Shown here in pieces: positions 21,560-32,900 of a stretch of DNA of 64,000 nt. This DNA comes from Fallopia convolvulus. Lineage: Eukaryota > Streptophyta > Magnoliopsida > Caryophyllales > Polygonaceae. The position numbers and the translations under genes are program-made. The notes below the pieces were generated by a model. That model was not told the origin of the DNA. It saw only the letters and a program-made list of their open reading frames with translations, and did no database searches. The stretch spans positions 54,429,325 to 54,493,324 of the forward strand of contig OZ024726.1 of assembly GCA_964016875.1 (NCBI GenBank), written 5' to 3'. Numbering within the stretch: the first letter of the stretch is position 1; the number at the start of each line of letters is the position of its first letter.

Positions 21560-22491
21560 CCTCCGGTTTTGATATATAATGACAAACTCTATTTGGGAAC
21601 TAATGTGTTATGTGCAAGTATTTCAAGGAAACTTCAAGTTGAATACACATTCTCTTAAGGGTACTCAAGAACGCAACATGACAAGGTTGGATGGAAGAAA
21701 CAGTTCCCATCAAGGGAATTTTAGAGAGACAAGTTCTAAAGACATGGGAACTCACATGTGAAAACAAGACAACTCAATGTGAAACACGTACGGAAAAGTA
21801 GAGGTGCACTCTGTTCCTCAGACTAAGCCGTTTGATCCAATGACCTGATGAACGTGCTTGAAGAGCTGAAAAATTCAAATGGAATAAAGTACACAATTGG
21901 ATAGCAAGACAAGGGCATTTTGGATCAATGCAAAATGAAGATTGAGCCTCAAGCATCAAGAGTCTATATAATCCAATGAATAGTGTACTTGTAAGGCACT
22001 TCTCGCAAAAGCCTCAAGCAATTAGAAAAGGAGCAAGTCATGAACAAAGCAACCAAGAGAAGTCCCCGACGACGAGTGTGTGATCTCGGCGACGGTGAAT
22101 CCAGTGTTCCCATGTGATAGGAAACTGAGTAACGATACGAGCATAGCGTGTGAAGCTTTGAGTTCCTTCTTTTAGTTGATATGTTATCCTAGTACTTAGG
22201 TTGACAGAGTTCATTAGTGCTCCCAAAGTTTGGTGACTGTTGGGAACAGAGAAGTTTGAACTTTGCTTTGTAGTAGCTTAGGGAACTATCAATAAAAGAA
22301 GAAAGTCATTCAAAATCCTCCAAGTGAAGGTAGAGGTTTGTCATACAACTAGTTGGTTGTAGTGAGGTTCTCTATAAAGGAACAATGTCTCATTCTGTTT
22401 ATTTACTTGTATTTTTCTGTTATACTTTCGCTGCCTTGGGAACAATCCAACGTCTGTTCTCAACTCTCTACTAACACTCACAATCCAACAA
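21560..22491 (+). repeat. 5' LTR of a copia-type retrotransposon
   Basis: Ends ..CAATCCAACA at about 22491, followed by ATT and TGTTATTAGAGC, a two-mismatch form of the Met-tRNA PBS TGGTATCAGAGC, and then a copia gag frame. It is related to the LTR at 10300-11400. The start is placed by similarity only. Confidence 0.6.
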
Positions 22492-22550
22492 TTGTTATTA
22501 GAGCAGTTGTTGCTCTAGATTTCTATGTTAAAGTCTCGCATGTATACAAG

Positions 22551-22890
22551 ATGTCTTCAGAACTGACTCAAATCGGTCATGGGAACAACAAGCCTCCAAC
22601 ACTTATTATTGGATGATTCGAGAACTGGAAAGTCAAGATGAAGGATTGGATGCACAATCATGACTTCCAGGCCTGGTGTGTCATCGAGAGAGGAAACTTC
22701 GAAGTTGATCTAGCCATTCGCGACGATTTGTCTAAATGGGGACAAAATGAGTGGAAATGCATGGAGGCCAACTACAAGGCCAAGATGTACTTCAACAACT
22801 CTATGTTCGAACAAGATAGCGATAGGGTGACCAATCTAAAAACCACCAAGGAAATGTGGGAAGCCATCCAACAAATGCACATATACATAT
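22551..22890 (+). pseudogene. copia gag fragment (UBN2 type)
   Basis: Opens MSSELTQIGHGNN, then one in-frame TGA at 22614-22616. The frame continues with ENWKVKMKDWM, WKCMEANYKAKMYFNNSM and TKEMWEAIQQMH, the recognisable N-terminal gag pattern of Ty1/copia (gag-polypeptide UBN2). It collapses into a TA-rich run at about 22880 and is not followed by protease or RT, so it is a truncated element. Confidence 0.75.
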
Positions 22891-22899
22891 ATATATATT

Positions 22900-25800
22900 C
22901 CTCAAAAGGTCCCTCAGTTCCTCGACAACACCTCTTTTTCCTTTATACTTAAGTCACTGTTCAAGATGATCGGCAATGGAAACGACAACTTGGGAAAGGA
23001 CGTCGACCCACCCGACCTTAGAAGGCCGAACAAGCCTACGAAACTGACGAAGGCTTGGGCGACGAAAGGTTGGGCAAGCGGATGGGTTCGAAACGGCACC
23101 AGCGGCCGCGTAATCCCAAAACGGAGGATGTAGCATGCAAAGCATAAGCCGGAAATCAACAATTTAAGCGTGGTCCAAGCCGGAGAGAGCAGTTCGGGAA
23201 AAGTGAAGCCTTCGGGTTCAAGTAGTTCAAATCTGGTCGGATGTGATCGAACCGGCTCTAGACCCGCTATGACTTTGTTGGTTTGAAAAGGAGGTGGCTT
23301 GCTCAGCCAAGTTAAGATGGCTTTCTTAGCCAGGTGGAGATGGCTTTCTCAACCGATCAAAACGTTTCCTCAACAATGGCTTCATTAGCCCAAAAATGGA
23401 TTGATTTGCTCAAAATTATAAACCAAATAAAACCAACTCATTAACCTTCATACAAATCGGATCTAAGCGGAGGAGTTGGGTTGAGGTTAGAGGAGTCGGG
23501 TCGGAGATGTGGGGTCTCATGGTATTGAAATCGAGGAGGCCCCAACAGTGGTGGAAAGCCTGGAAGGTGAAAGATCTAAGCGGTGGAAACGGTGATGTGC
23601 AGAGATGGAGTAGCGGAAGACAGAAGGCGGAGAACGGTGTTAATCAAAATCAATGGATTTTTGGAAGGTGTGGCAGCGGAGTAGTTTTTGGTTTTGGGGG
23701 TCCGGGGTTTTGGGATTTCATTGAGAGCGTTTCTCTATTGGCCAATGTTAAAATGTTCTTTCCATAGAAGATTTGGTTTGATTAAAATGTACATGTATAT
23801 TAATTTATGTGCACAATTTTAAAGAACACAGAAGTGTACACATAACAACAGAAAGGCCAATCCATTTAACTCGCATAGATTTGACCAAAACAATTTAATT
23901 CGCATGGAATGATTTTGAGCAAAATATTTATAAATTACTAGTTAAATATAATTTTACATGTTTTATGGACGGGAACTATCTTCGGTGGCAAACTTCAACT
24001 CCATAATTCACTTGATAAAGATTGGGAAACTATGTTTGATGGTAAACTTTAAATCCATAATTCAGTTGATAAAGATTGAGAACCTGGTAAATTAGTTTAC
24101 ACTGACTGACTTAACTTAGTAGAATGAAAATTTGTGAGACATGGTTTATCATATAAGTAAAGAGTTAAAGTCGGGAATCGAACCCGAAACCTTTCAACAT
24201 TCACCCATATCTCTTGTTGCTAGGTTACCTCGGGACTATTCTTACATTTTGTTCTTGTGAAAACAGAAATATGTGTTACAACAATCATAAAATTCATCAT
24301 CCTAACAAATTGATTTAAATTTTTTTTATAAAGTTTTAAGGGAGATGGATCTATAATAAGCCCATGACCACGAGGGACTTTCATCTTAATCTCGAGGACT
24401 CAGATAAGTATCACACTATATAAATGGACTTTGGGCTCCCATGCGTTTCATTGTTCAGATTCCATTTGGGCTCGCCTACATGACACAACCCAATACAATT
24501 CCACGTGTCAGAATATACGAATTTGACGTGACAAGGTTACAAACCATAAGAATTAAGAAGTTAAATCCTTTTTCCATGTACTAGTTGTCTCCGTCTTGCT
24601 CTACACGACTCTCACTCGATATTTTTAGATAAATTATTTAAAAATATTAATATATAAAAATATAATATAAAATTTAATGTAAGTAATTTATTGTCCGTAA
24701 TATGTATAAAAATTATTTTGTTTTTTAAAATCAAATAAAACAAATTAAATCTAGATTATTAAGTTTAAAATTGAGAATAAACATAGATTATTAAGATAAA
24801 ATAATCTACATTGCTCATTTTCCTTGACAATATTTCATAAATAGGTTTAATTTAAAAGAAAGAGATAAAATATGAAGAAAATAAAGCAAAAATGATATAT
24901 TTTTGAAAATATGGAAGAGATGAGATTTTGAAAAAAAAATTAATTTAATAATTATATACAATTTAATAAGAAAAATAGAGATTATTTATTTATTGTAAAT
25001 AGTTAAAATATAACTGATTTAATTTATGATAGGGCCAAAATCGTTCTAGTGGCTCGTAAAATAACGATTAGATAAGATTAAAAACTTGGCATGATAGGGC
25101 CAAAATCGTTCTAATGTAATTCCTTTGTAATTTTGTTTGAGTATGAAAAAATTTGATTGACCAAACAAGCTTGGCACAATCAAGAGACCGGAAACCCGGT
25201 GATCGGACAAGCTTGTGCAAGACGAAACTGAAAACATAAAGGCGACGTTGGGAGGAGACTCCACAGCACCACGGACCAGCTTGGAAGAGGGTTGGAAACC
25301 CAAAGTTACTCCACAAATGAAGAAGTACAAGCGCCGAACAAGAGAGTCTGACAACACCTACAACAAACCAACAACAATCCCGACAAAAGGGAAAAAAAAC
25401 AAACACAAACAGCCCAACCTAGAAAACTCGGCTCAAACAAAACAACAAGTAGTCTAAGCAAAGCCTAAAGAGGAACAAAATGGGCTAAGCCTAAACAAAA
25501 AAGCCCAAAAGGGTATCAAAGAAGATAAGGCAACTAAACAGCCACGCAGGCAATCTTTAAGCCACAAATGGCAATCTCTAAATTGATCGGATACGGAAAA
25601 ACGAGAGGCAACCGCCGACAATGAAAAAACCACCCAGACAGCGTCACCGAGAACAGGAATAGGCAAGGCCGAAAACGTTAAACCAAGAAGGGGCAACAGA
25701 TTGTCGGATTAACAAGCAAATAAGTTAGCTTTGTAGCAAGTCTGAACATCAATCAAAAGGGCACAAAAATGGTCATCCGCGATCCGACCGAATCACCGCA

Positions 25801-27183
25801 CAGACCCCGTCAGAAGACGATGATTCGGCGATAACGACCGGCGATAGTCGAACTTCGAAAGGAGAAGCACGAATAACAAGCCTTATATATGGACGGGGCA
25901 AAAGGCCAGATTCAAACATAAATTCTCACAAATCTGACCCAACATCTTAGAAAATTCTAATACAAAAACAGTGCATTGAAACAAGAACATAAAGTTCTCT
26001 GGCCGAAAGGGCAGCAAGCAAACTTCCAAGAGGATACAAGGACAAACCAAAGTATGATGGGAAATCTTAATGTCAAATCTACCACATAGAAACATTAAAA
26101 TTATTCATGAAATTGGACAAAGGAAGTTCCAAGTTGAGCAAATAATTTCCATCACAATCCCACTGGGGTGTTATCGCAGCTTCTCAGCTAAAGGATAATG
26201 GCTTTCTCAGCCGAATAGGCAAAAAGAAGAAGGCTTCCTCAGCCTATTCTTCTTTTAGTTCTTTCTAGAGAGATATTGTCTCTCATCTCTCTAGTTTTGT
26301 ATGAGGTTTATGTAATTCTTTTGTAATGGTGGTTAAAAACTTGGCTTAAACTTAAACAATTCAACAATAGTAATGGGATGCCATGTATCAAAAGCTAAGT
26401 TTTAGTTAAAATTTTTATTAATTTTTGAAATAAAATATATGTAATCGAGTATGTTTATTTTTTAATATAAGAGAGAGAAAGAAACAACTAAAATGTTAAA
26501 AAGATTGAGCATATATATTTTATTGGCTTATAAGGAAAAAATCCAATTATTAGTTAAATTTTTTTAATTAAGATATTATCTCCTACCAAAAATTAAAATA
26601 TTATCTAAATTTGGGAAATAAAGATAAATTTTAATTAAGTGGAAATTTTTTTCCATGTGGAATATGAAGTGGAAGGAATAATTAATATATAATTTTTATG
26701 GAGCAAGGATTAAGTGACATGTGGCAAAATCCTATGTGGATTAATAATGAGATGTCATATGTCAAAAGGTGAGGTGTCGCAATGTGGTGGCTCCAAACCT
26801 TATTGCTTTTATATATACAGTAGTTACACATGGTCAATCCTTCATAACTCGAGGCCGGAGAGTGCCGCCTCTCCTTCTACCAAAAAAAAAAATCCTTCAT
26901 AACTCGAACATTTGACACGTCTATGACAAACACCCATATTAGTCACTCTTTCTGACTCTCCCATTTCGACACGTGCCCCTTCAATAGATTTTCCTTCAGA
27001 CTAAAGCTTAGTCTTTATCATCTTCCCCTGTTTTAAATCCTCTCAACATGCTAGAAAAATACATCCAAGAAACTCAATTGCAAGTCACCCATCCAAATTT
27101 CAAAACTCAAAGAGACAAAAAATAACTAAGACTATTCCAGCCGTTGTAGTAGAGACTTTTAAGTTTCTAGAACAATTCAATCT
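22900..27183. other. Long region without a recognised gene
   Basis: 22990-23480 has GC-balanced open stretches with no recognised domain. 23299-23400 and 26175-26260 hold clusters of GGCTTTCTCAGCC-type hairpins. 24176-24235 contains GGTTCGATTCC (minus), a pol III B-box-like word. A 21-bp repeat (GATAGGGCCAAAATCGTTCTA) occurs at about 25028 and 25094. 25150-25900 has open frames on minus of Phe/Leu/Ser-rich type, like untranslated parts of plant LINEs, unproven. The rest is AT-rich. Confidence 0.4.
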
Positions 27184-28318
27184 TCAATCTTCTGATGTAG
27201 CAAGGAATGGATGCTTAAGAGCCTCCTCTGTTGTAATTCTCATCATGGGATTAACAGAAAACAATCTCTGAAATAAAAAAAATTAACAAACGGGTAAGTA
27301 CAACAAAAGAAAAAAACAACATAAATGCAATTTGAGTTCAGTCAATTGGCTTCAATTCTGCCTTGTTTTGTCTATTGAGAAAGCTGAACATAAAAACGGC
27401 GGTTGGTTTGCGCACTCTCAATTTTGTGTTGCACACTCTAATATGGGCGGATTCCCGTCCCGCACACAAAAAAGGCACAAAATATGGACGGGTTTCAAAC
27501 CCGCACAATTTTTTTCCCATAAAACTATGGGCGGGTTTAGGATCCACAAAGTCTGGAGTACGCATCAGAAAAAACGGAGTGTGCAAAATTTTGCCGATAA
27601 AAATAGGAGAAGGATTTGTAAAAACGAACAACAGAAATGGAATTTGAGTTCACTCAATTGGCATCAATTCTGCCTTGTCATGTCTATTGAGAAAGCATAA
27701 CATAAAAACAAAAGAAAGACCAAATCATGGCCTAAACAGACGCCTAATCCTAGGAAACAAATCAACAAACAAACGGCTACAAGATAACAGAATACAGGAA
27801 ATGATCTTTTCTATCTTGATAGATAAAATATATTAAAGAAAGAAATAAAATAAGATAGGAAAGTAAGATAATATCTTATCTTATCAAACATTAATAATAT
27901 TTACCTTCAGCAAATCAACTCCAAATTCAGTAAATCTTGGATCAATTTTCAAGTTCCCCGCAGTTGTATACTCCTCGATGTATTGGGAAATTTTGGAAGG
28001 GAAGTCACCCAAGGCCAAGCAGATTTTGTGGGACAACCGAGTTTCCTACAATTTGAAATTAATAATGATCAAAATTTTGTATTTTGTCAAAAAGCTATTT
28101 CAACCAAAAAAAATTAGTCTTAATCCTTACATAAAAATTTCATCAATTACATCCTCCTCAAATACTAATCCCTCAACATCAAAAAGGGTTCGAAGTGAAC
28201 TTTCATCGTACATAACCAAATCCCAGAAGATACAGCCAATAGACCACATGCCTATTGATGTGGTGTAGTGATCACTTCCAAGCAATACTTCTGGAGCCCG
28301 ATAACCCATGGTTGTAAT
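27184..28318 (-). pseudogene. 5'-truncated CDK-type protein kinase pseudogene
   Basis: Three exon-like segments with splice borders: 28318-28131, 28045-27905 and 27267-27184. They encode the C-lobe of a CMGC/CDK kinase: GYRAPEVLLGSDHY (APE motif), IGMWSIGCIF (subdomain IX, where the usual Asp of D.WS.GC is Gly), then an LGTP-like stretch and finally MMRITTEEALKHPF with a stop. The middle exon needs a frame change: its first half reads as kinase in the frame continued from upstream, its second half in the frame that joins the last exon. The N-lobe, catalytic loop and DFG are absent, with unrelated sequence upstream, so it is a dead fragment. It may be a retained gene piece carried or cut off by the TE cluster. 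Confidence 0.75.
27325..27715. repeat. About 310-bp segment flanked by 75-80-bp direct repeats in a pseudogene intron
   Basis: The words TTGAGTTCA.TCAATTGGC, TCAATTCTGCCTTG and GTCTATTGAGAAAGC occur at 27328-27390 and again at 27643-27705. The DNA between contains three GGGCGGG-type words with inverted copies. It looks like a local duplication with inserted filler. Confidence 0.55.
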
Positions 28319-28436
28319 CTTTAAAAAGGACAATGGGGACTGTTGGATTGTGATGCATTAGTAACAAAGCAGGGAACTAGCAATGTTCCCTAAGCAGCGG
28401 ATATAACAGTAAACAGGAACAAGGTATTTAGAATTC

Positions 28437-28608
28437 CTTCTTGGCCTCCTTTTGATGACTTTCCTTTAGATCTGTGCTGCCAATATGCATTTGTTCAATG
28501 GCCTCCCATGCATCCTTGGAAGTTTTGCAGTTTACTACCCTTAGCAGATCTTTAGATCCTAGGGCACTATTTATGTACATCTTTGCCTTGAAGATCTTCA
28601 GATCTCAA
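28437..28608 (-). pseudogene. copia gag fragment
   Basis: Minus frame reads KAKMYINSALGSKD, then VVNCKTSKDAWEAIEQMH, the same gag block as at 22.77-22.88 kb but diverged. It is too short to be functional. It lies just upstream of the truncated kinase, in the same orientation. Confidence 0.7.
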
Positions 28609-29299
28609 GCTCTCACTTCTCTCTTGTTCGTCATCTTCAAGACTTCAACCACTAGAAAACCACACCTTTAACCTAAAAGTCACATCCTTATTTATAGAGC
28701 CTCGTGAGATCTGATCTCATCTCCATAAAATCATATCTTCAATCACTCGGATTATATGCACTAATCGTTATTCCTATAATTTCGACAACATCACGTGGTG
28801 TACAACCGGTTTAGACAATGCCACATAAAATCGTTTCAATGTTCTTAAAAACAAAAAGAAATGCATGCCTATTTTTTTTTAAAAAGGAGGGATTTTCTTA
28901 AAACAATTCATTTTAGGTTTATAAATAAATAAAAGTAAACATAATTCCTAAAATTACCCGTGTAAGTGTGTAACCCTATTTCACCTAACATTGTTCCTCT
29001 CCGTCGCTTTTCCCCTTCACTCTCGTCTCCTTCTTCCTTTTTTCATATCTGGCTTTCTCTCGACCTTTTCCTCTTCCGCCCTTTGGTCTCTTACCCAACA
29101 ACACGGTGCCAAAATTCTCCGATTCGAGGTCTCTCTCAATCTCACACTCTTTGAGTCCCTATTCTTACTCGATTATTGTATTTTTGGGGCCAAAATTGCG
29201 TTTGTATGTGTGTACATCTTTGGAGTTGGAAGTCTTGTCTTGACCAGGATTTTATTAAAAAACAAGAAAGCAAAAACACAAAAAATAATGAGCTTGTTC
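28609..29299. other. Unassigned region
   Basis: Pyrimidine-rich from 28995 to 29120 on plus; no start or domain is recognised. Confidence 0.35.
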
Positions 29300-29592
29300 C
29301 ATTAGCCATTCTTAAACCGACATCTATGCGAGGGGTTTCGAAAGGTGTTCATTGTCGGCGATCCGCGATCGCGGCAATGAGGCTGCGATTGCAGCGATAA
29401 TCCGCGGTCGCAGTTTCCTTTACGGGAAAAAATTCTTCAAATGAGTGATATTCCAAGTCTGAGGGATGACTTTCCCATCAAGACTCTTCAGCGAGTAAGC
29501 TCCTCGACCATACGTTGTAGTCACTTGATACGGTCCCTCTCAATTCAGGTCGAGCTTGCCATCTACGGGATCTCGTGCGCTTCCCATGACCT
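29300..29592 (-). pseudogene. Gypsy pol C-terminus fragment (left half, split by the Athila element)
   Basis: Minus frame holds EGPYQVTTTYGRGAYSL and GKVIPQTWNITHLKNF, the post-integrase tail of a plant Ty3/gypsy pol. Downstream (29363-29374 and 29402-29413) lie CCGCGATCGCGG/CCGCGGTCGCAG motifs as in the gypsy element at 7-10 kb, so it belongs to the same family. The frame resumes at 37381 on the other side of the Athila insertion. Confidence 0.75.
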
Positions 29593-29997
29593 GTTGGGAG
29601 AGTCGTTCAACAACAAATAAATTTGTAGTCAAGACCCCACTGAGTATAGGGGAGTCAGGATCGTTCCACGGGAAGCAAGATTTGTTTATCTATCGACTCC
29701 TAAAAAGAATAAAACAAAAAGCAAGCAAAACACACAAGCAGCCTCGTTAACAAAGTTGTCAGCCTCGTTAACGAACCACCGAGAATTAAAAAAACCAAAA
29801 CTAACGACCTAGACAGGTTCAGTACCGAGCCAACGAACTCAATAACGAATATGTTCTTGAAAGAAATCAAATAAAAACGAAAATATCCAGGACAAGGGTT
29901 ACCACAACATAGTCATGCACACAAGCTCGTAAGAAGATAAATATCATGCCTTTAAATAGATAGACGCATCAACTTTCATTGACTTAGCAAGCAAATA
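29593..29997 (-). repeat. Truncated 3' LTR of the Athila element
   Basis: Matches 35897-36301 of the 5' LTR nearly base for base, then switches abruptly at about 29998 to integrase-side coding sequence. About 1,070 bp of the LTR, the polypurine tract and everything after integrase are lost. Confidence 0.85.
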
Positions 29998-32900
29998 AAT
30001 ATTGTGCCTTGGTTATCGATCAACTCTACCGCACCGTGGGGATAAATGTGATGAACCACGAATGTCCCACTCCATCTTGTCCTAAGCTTCCCTGGAAATA
30101 GACGGAGTCTAGAGTTGAAAAGAAGTACTTTGTGACCAACCTCATAGGTTTTGGGCACCAATTTCCGATCATGTCACCGTTTGGTGCGCTCCTTGTAAAT
30201 TTCAGCATTTTCATACGCCTTAAGTCTCAACTCCTCCAGTGCTTGCAAATCCATGAATCGTTTTGCTCCAGCTGCGTCGAGGTTCATGTTGAGCTCTTTA
30301 AGAGCCCATAGTGCTTTATGCTCCATCTCGACCGGTAAGTGACATGCTTTGCCATACACTAGATTATAGGGAGTGGTGCGCAGAGGCGTCTTGTATGCTG
30401 TCCTGTATGCCCAAAGAGCGTCATCCAATTTAGAAGACCAATCCTTCCTAGAACGCGAAACTGTCTTCTCCAATATGCTCTTTATTTGCCTGTTTGAAAC
30501 TTCAACTTGGCCACTAGTTTGGGGATGATATGGTGTTGCCACCCGATGTGATACCCCATACTTTGCCAAAAGTGCTTCAAAACTCCGCTCTATGAAATGG
30601 GCACCGCCATCACTAATGAGTATTCTTGGAACGCCAAACCTAGGAAAAATGTTAGTCTTAATAAACTTGGCCACGGTTTTAGCGTCGTTGGTCCTTGTAG
30701 CAACGACTTCCACCCACTTGGAGACATAATCGACCGCCACTAGGATGTACTTGTAGGGGCCAGATGAGGGAAAAGGTCCCATGAAGTCTATCCCCCATAC
30801 GTCGAATAGCTCGACCTCTAGTATCCCGGTTAGTGGGTTCTCATGTCTCCAAGTAATATTGCCTGAGCGTTGACATTCATCACATGCTGTCACATAAGCT
30901 TGAACATCCTTGAACATGGTAGGCCAATAAAGACCACTTTGAAGAATCTTCGCCGTGGTTTTGAAACCTTTTGCATGGCCTCCGGTAGGTAATGTGTGAC
31001 ACTGACGGATCACTTTCTCTATCTCCTCTTCTGGGACACAGCGTCTAAAAAGGTGATCACTCCCTTGTTTAAACAAGTAAGGGTCATCCCAATAGTACTG
31101 TTTTACGTCATGGAGAAACTTCTTTTTCTTCTATGGAGTTAGTCCGTTGGGAATTATGCCTCCTACAAGATAGTTAGCAAAATCCGCGAACCAAGGGACT
31201 TTCGACCTTCTAACAGCATGGAATGATATTGAAGAAGAAGAAGTAGTAGAAGGAGAAGGAATTGAACTGGATCTAGCTTGTTCTGGTTCAAAGATCTTAC
31301 CTGGCCGAGTCGTCATCGGACCTGGGTGGGTCGTTAACGACCCTGGAGAGGTTATGTGACCCTCGGTAACGACCTCCCGTGGCATGGTAGCATTCTGCCG
31401 AACTGATGCGTCGATGCTCCTTGGGGCTTTTCTCTCGTGATCTATGCATTCCAGCCTCGGTGCCTCGTTAACGACCCTGAAGGGGTCGGTGACGAGGGTC
31501 TTGTTGAGTTCGACCTCGTTCAGCATGAGGTGTTCGTCTGGTCTGGAATCATTTATTGGCACTTCGTTGTTGGATTCAGTGATATGCTCAACCGGTAGTC
31601 TGGATAAGTGGTCTGCCACTAGGTTTTCTGCTCCCTTCTTGTCTCTTATTTCATGGTCAAATTCCTGCAATAAGAGCATCCAACGAAGCAATGTAGGCTT
31701 CGCATCCTTTTTGGCCATTAGGTATCTAACGGCCTCATGGTCAGTATAAACAATCACTTTTGATCCAACAAGGTAGGACCAGAATTTTTCAAAGGCAAAT
31801 ACCACAGCCAAAAACTCTTTCTCCATCGTGGTATACTTACTCTGCGCCTCATCCAACGTCTTACTGGCGTAGTAGATGGCGTGGAGTTTCTTATCCTTCC
31901 GTTGTCCCAAAACTGCGCCGACTGCATAGTCACTTGCATCGCACATGATCTCAAAGGGGAGTGGCCAATCTGGAGACTGCATAATAGGGGCGGACACGAG
32001 GGCTGCTCTTAACCTGTGAAAAGCTTCAAGACACTCTGGGGACAACTCAAACACTACATCTTTCATTAGTAGGTTAGTCAAAGGTTTAGCTATCTTAGAG
32101 AAATCCTGAATAAAACGTCTGTAAAATCCAGCATGCCCTAGGAAACTCCTAATGTCTCTGGCAGAAGAAGGGGGAGGTAGTTTTTCAATAAGCTCAATTT
32201 TTGCTCTATCTACTTCTATCCCTCTTTTAGAGACAAGGTGTCCTAGTACTATCCCCTCCTGAACCATGAAATGGCATTTTTCCCAATTCAAAACAAGGTT
32301 GGTTTCTTCACAACGTTTAAGCACATGTGCAAGATTAGCAAGACAAGTATCAAATGAAGAACCATAAACAGAAAAATCATCCATAAAAACCTCTACAATC
32401 TCCTCTATCATATCCGAAAAAATGGCCATCATACACCTTTGAAAGGTGGCGGGGGCATTGCAAAGCCCAAATGGCATTCTCTTATAAGCAAAGGTTCCAT
32501 AAGGACATGTAAAGGTAGTCTTTTCCTGATCGTCAGGATGAATGGGAATCTGCCAAAAACCGCTATAGCCATCTAGATAACAGAAATAATCATGCTGGGC
32601 TAAACGCTCTAATACCTGATCAATGAAAGGAAGCGGAAAATGATCTTTTCTAGTAGCACTATTAAGCTTCCTATAATCAATGCACATCCTCCAACTGGTG
32701 GTGGTTCTAGTTGGAATAAGCTCTCCTTTCTCGTTTTCAATAACAGTCATCCCCCCTTTTTTTGGAACTACATGGACCGGACTCACCCATTGGCTGTCCG
32801 ATATAGGAAATATGATCCCAGCATCAAGTAATTTAATAATTTCCTTTTTAACCACATCTTTCATGTTAGGATTTAACCTACGTTGATGCTCTATGGTGGG

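Noticed and set aside
24176..24235. tRNA gene or SINE (GGTTCGATTCC on minus)
   Set aside because: No cloverleaf can be built and no convincing A box is present; left only as a note.
25046..25700. Phe/Leu/Ser-rich minus-strand frames as LINE or host gene
   Set aside because: No domain, no RT motif, no poly(A); composition alone is not enough.
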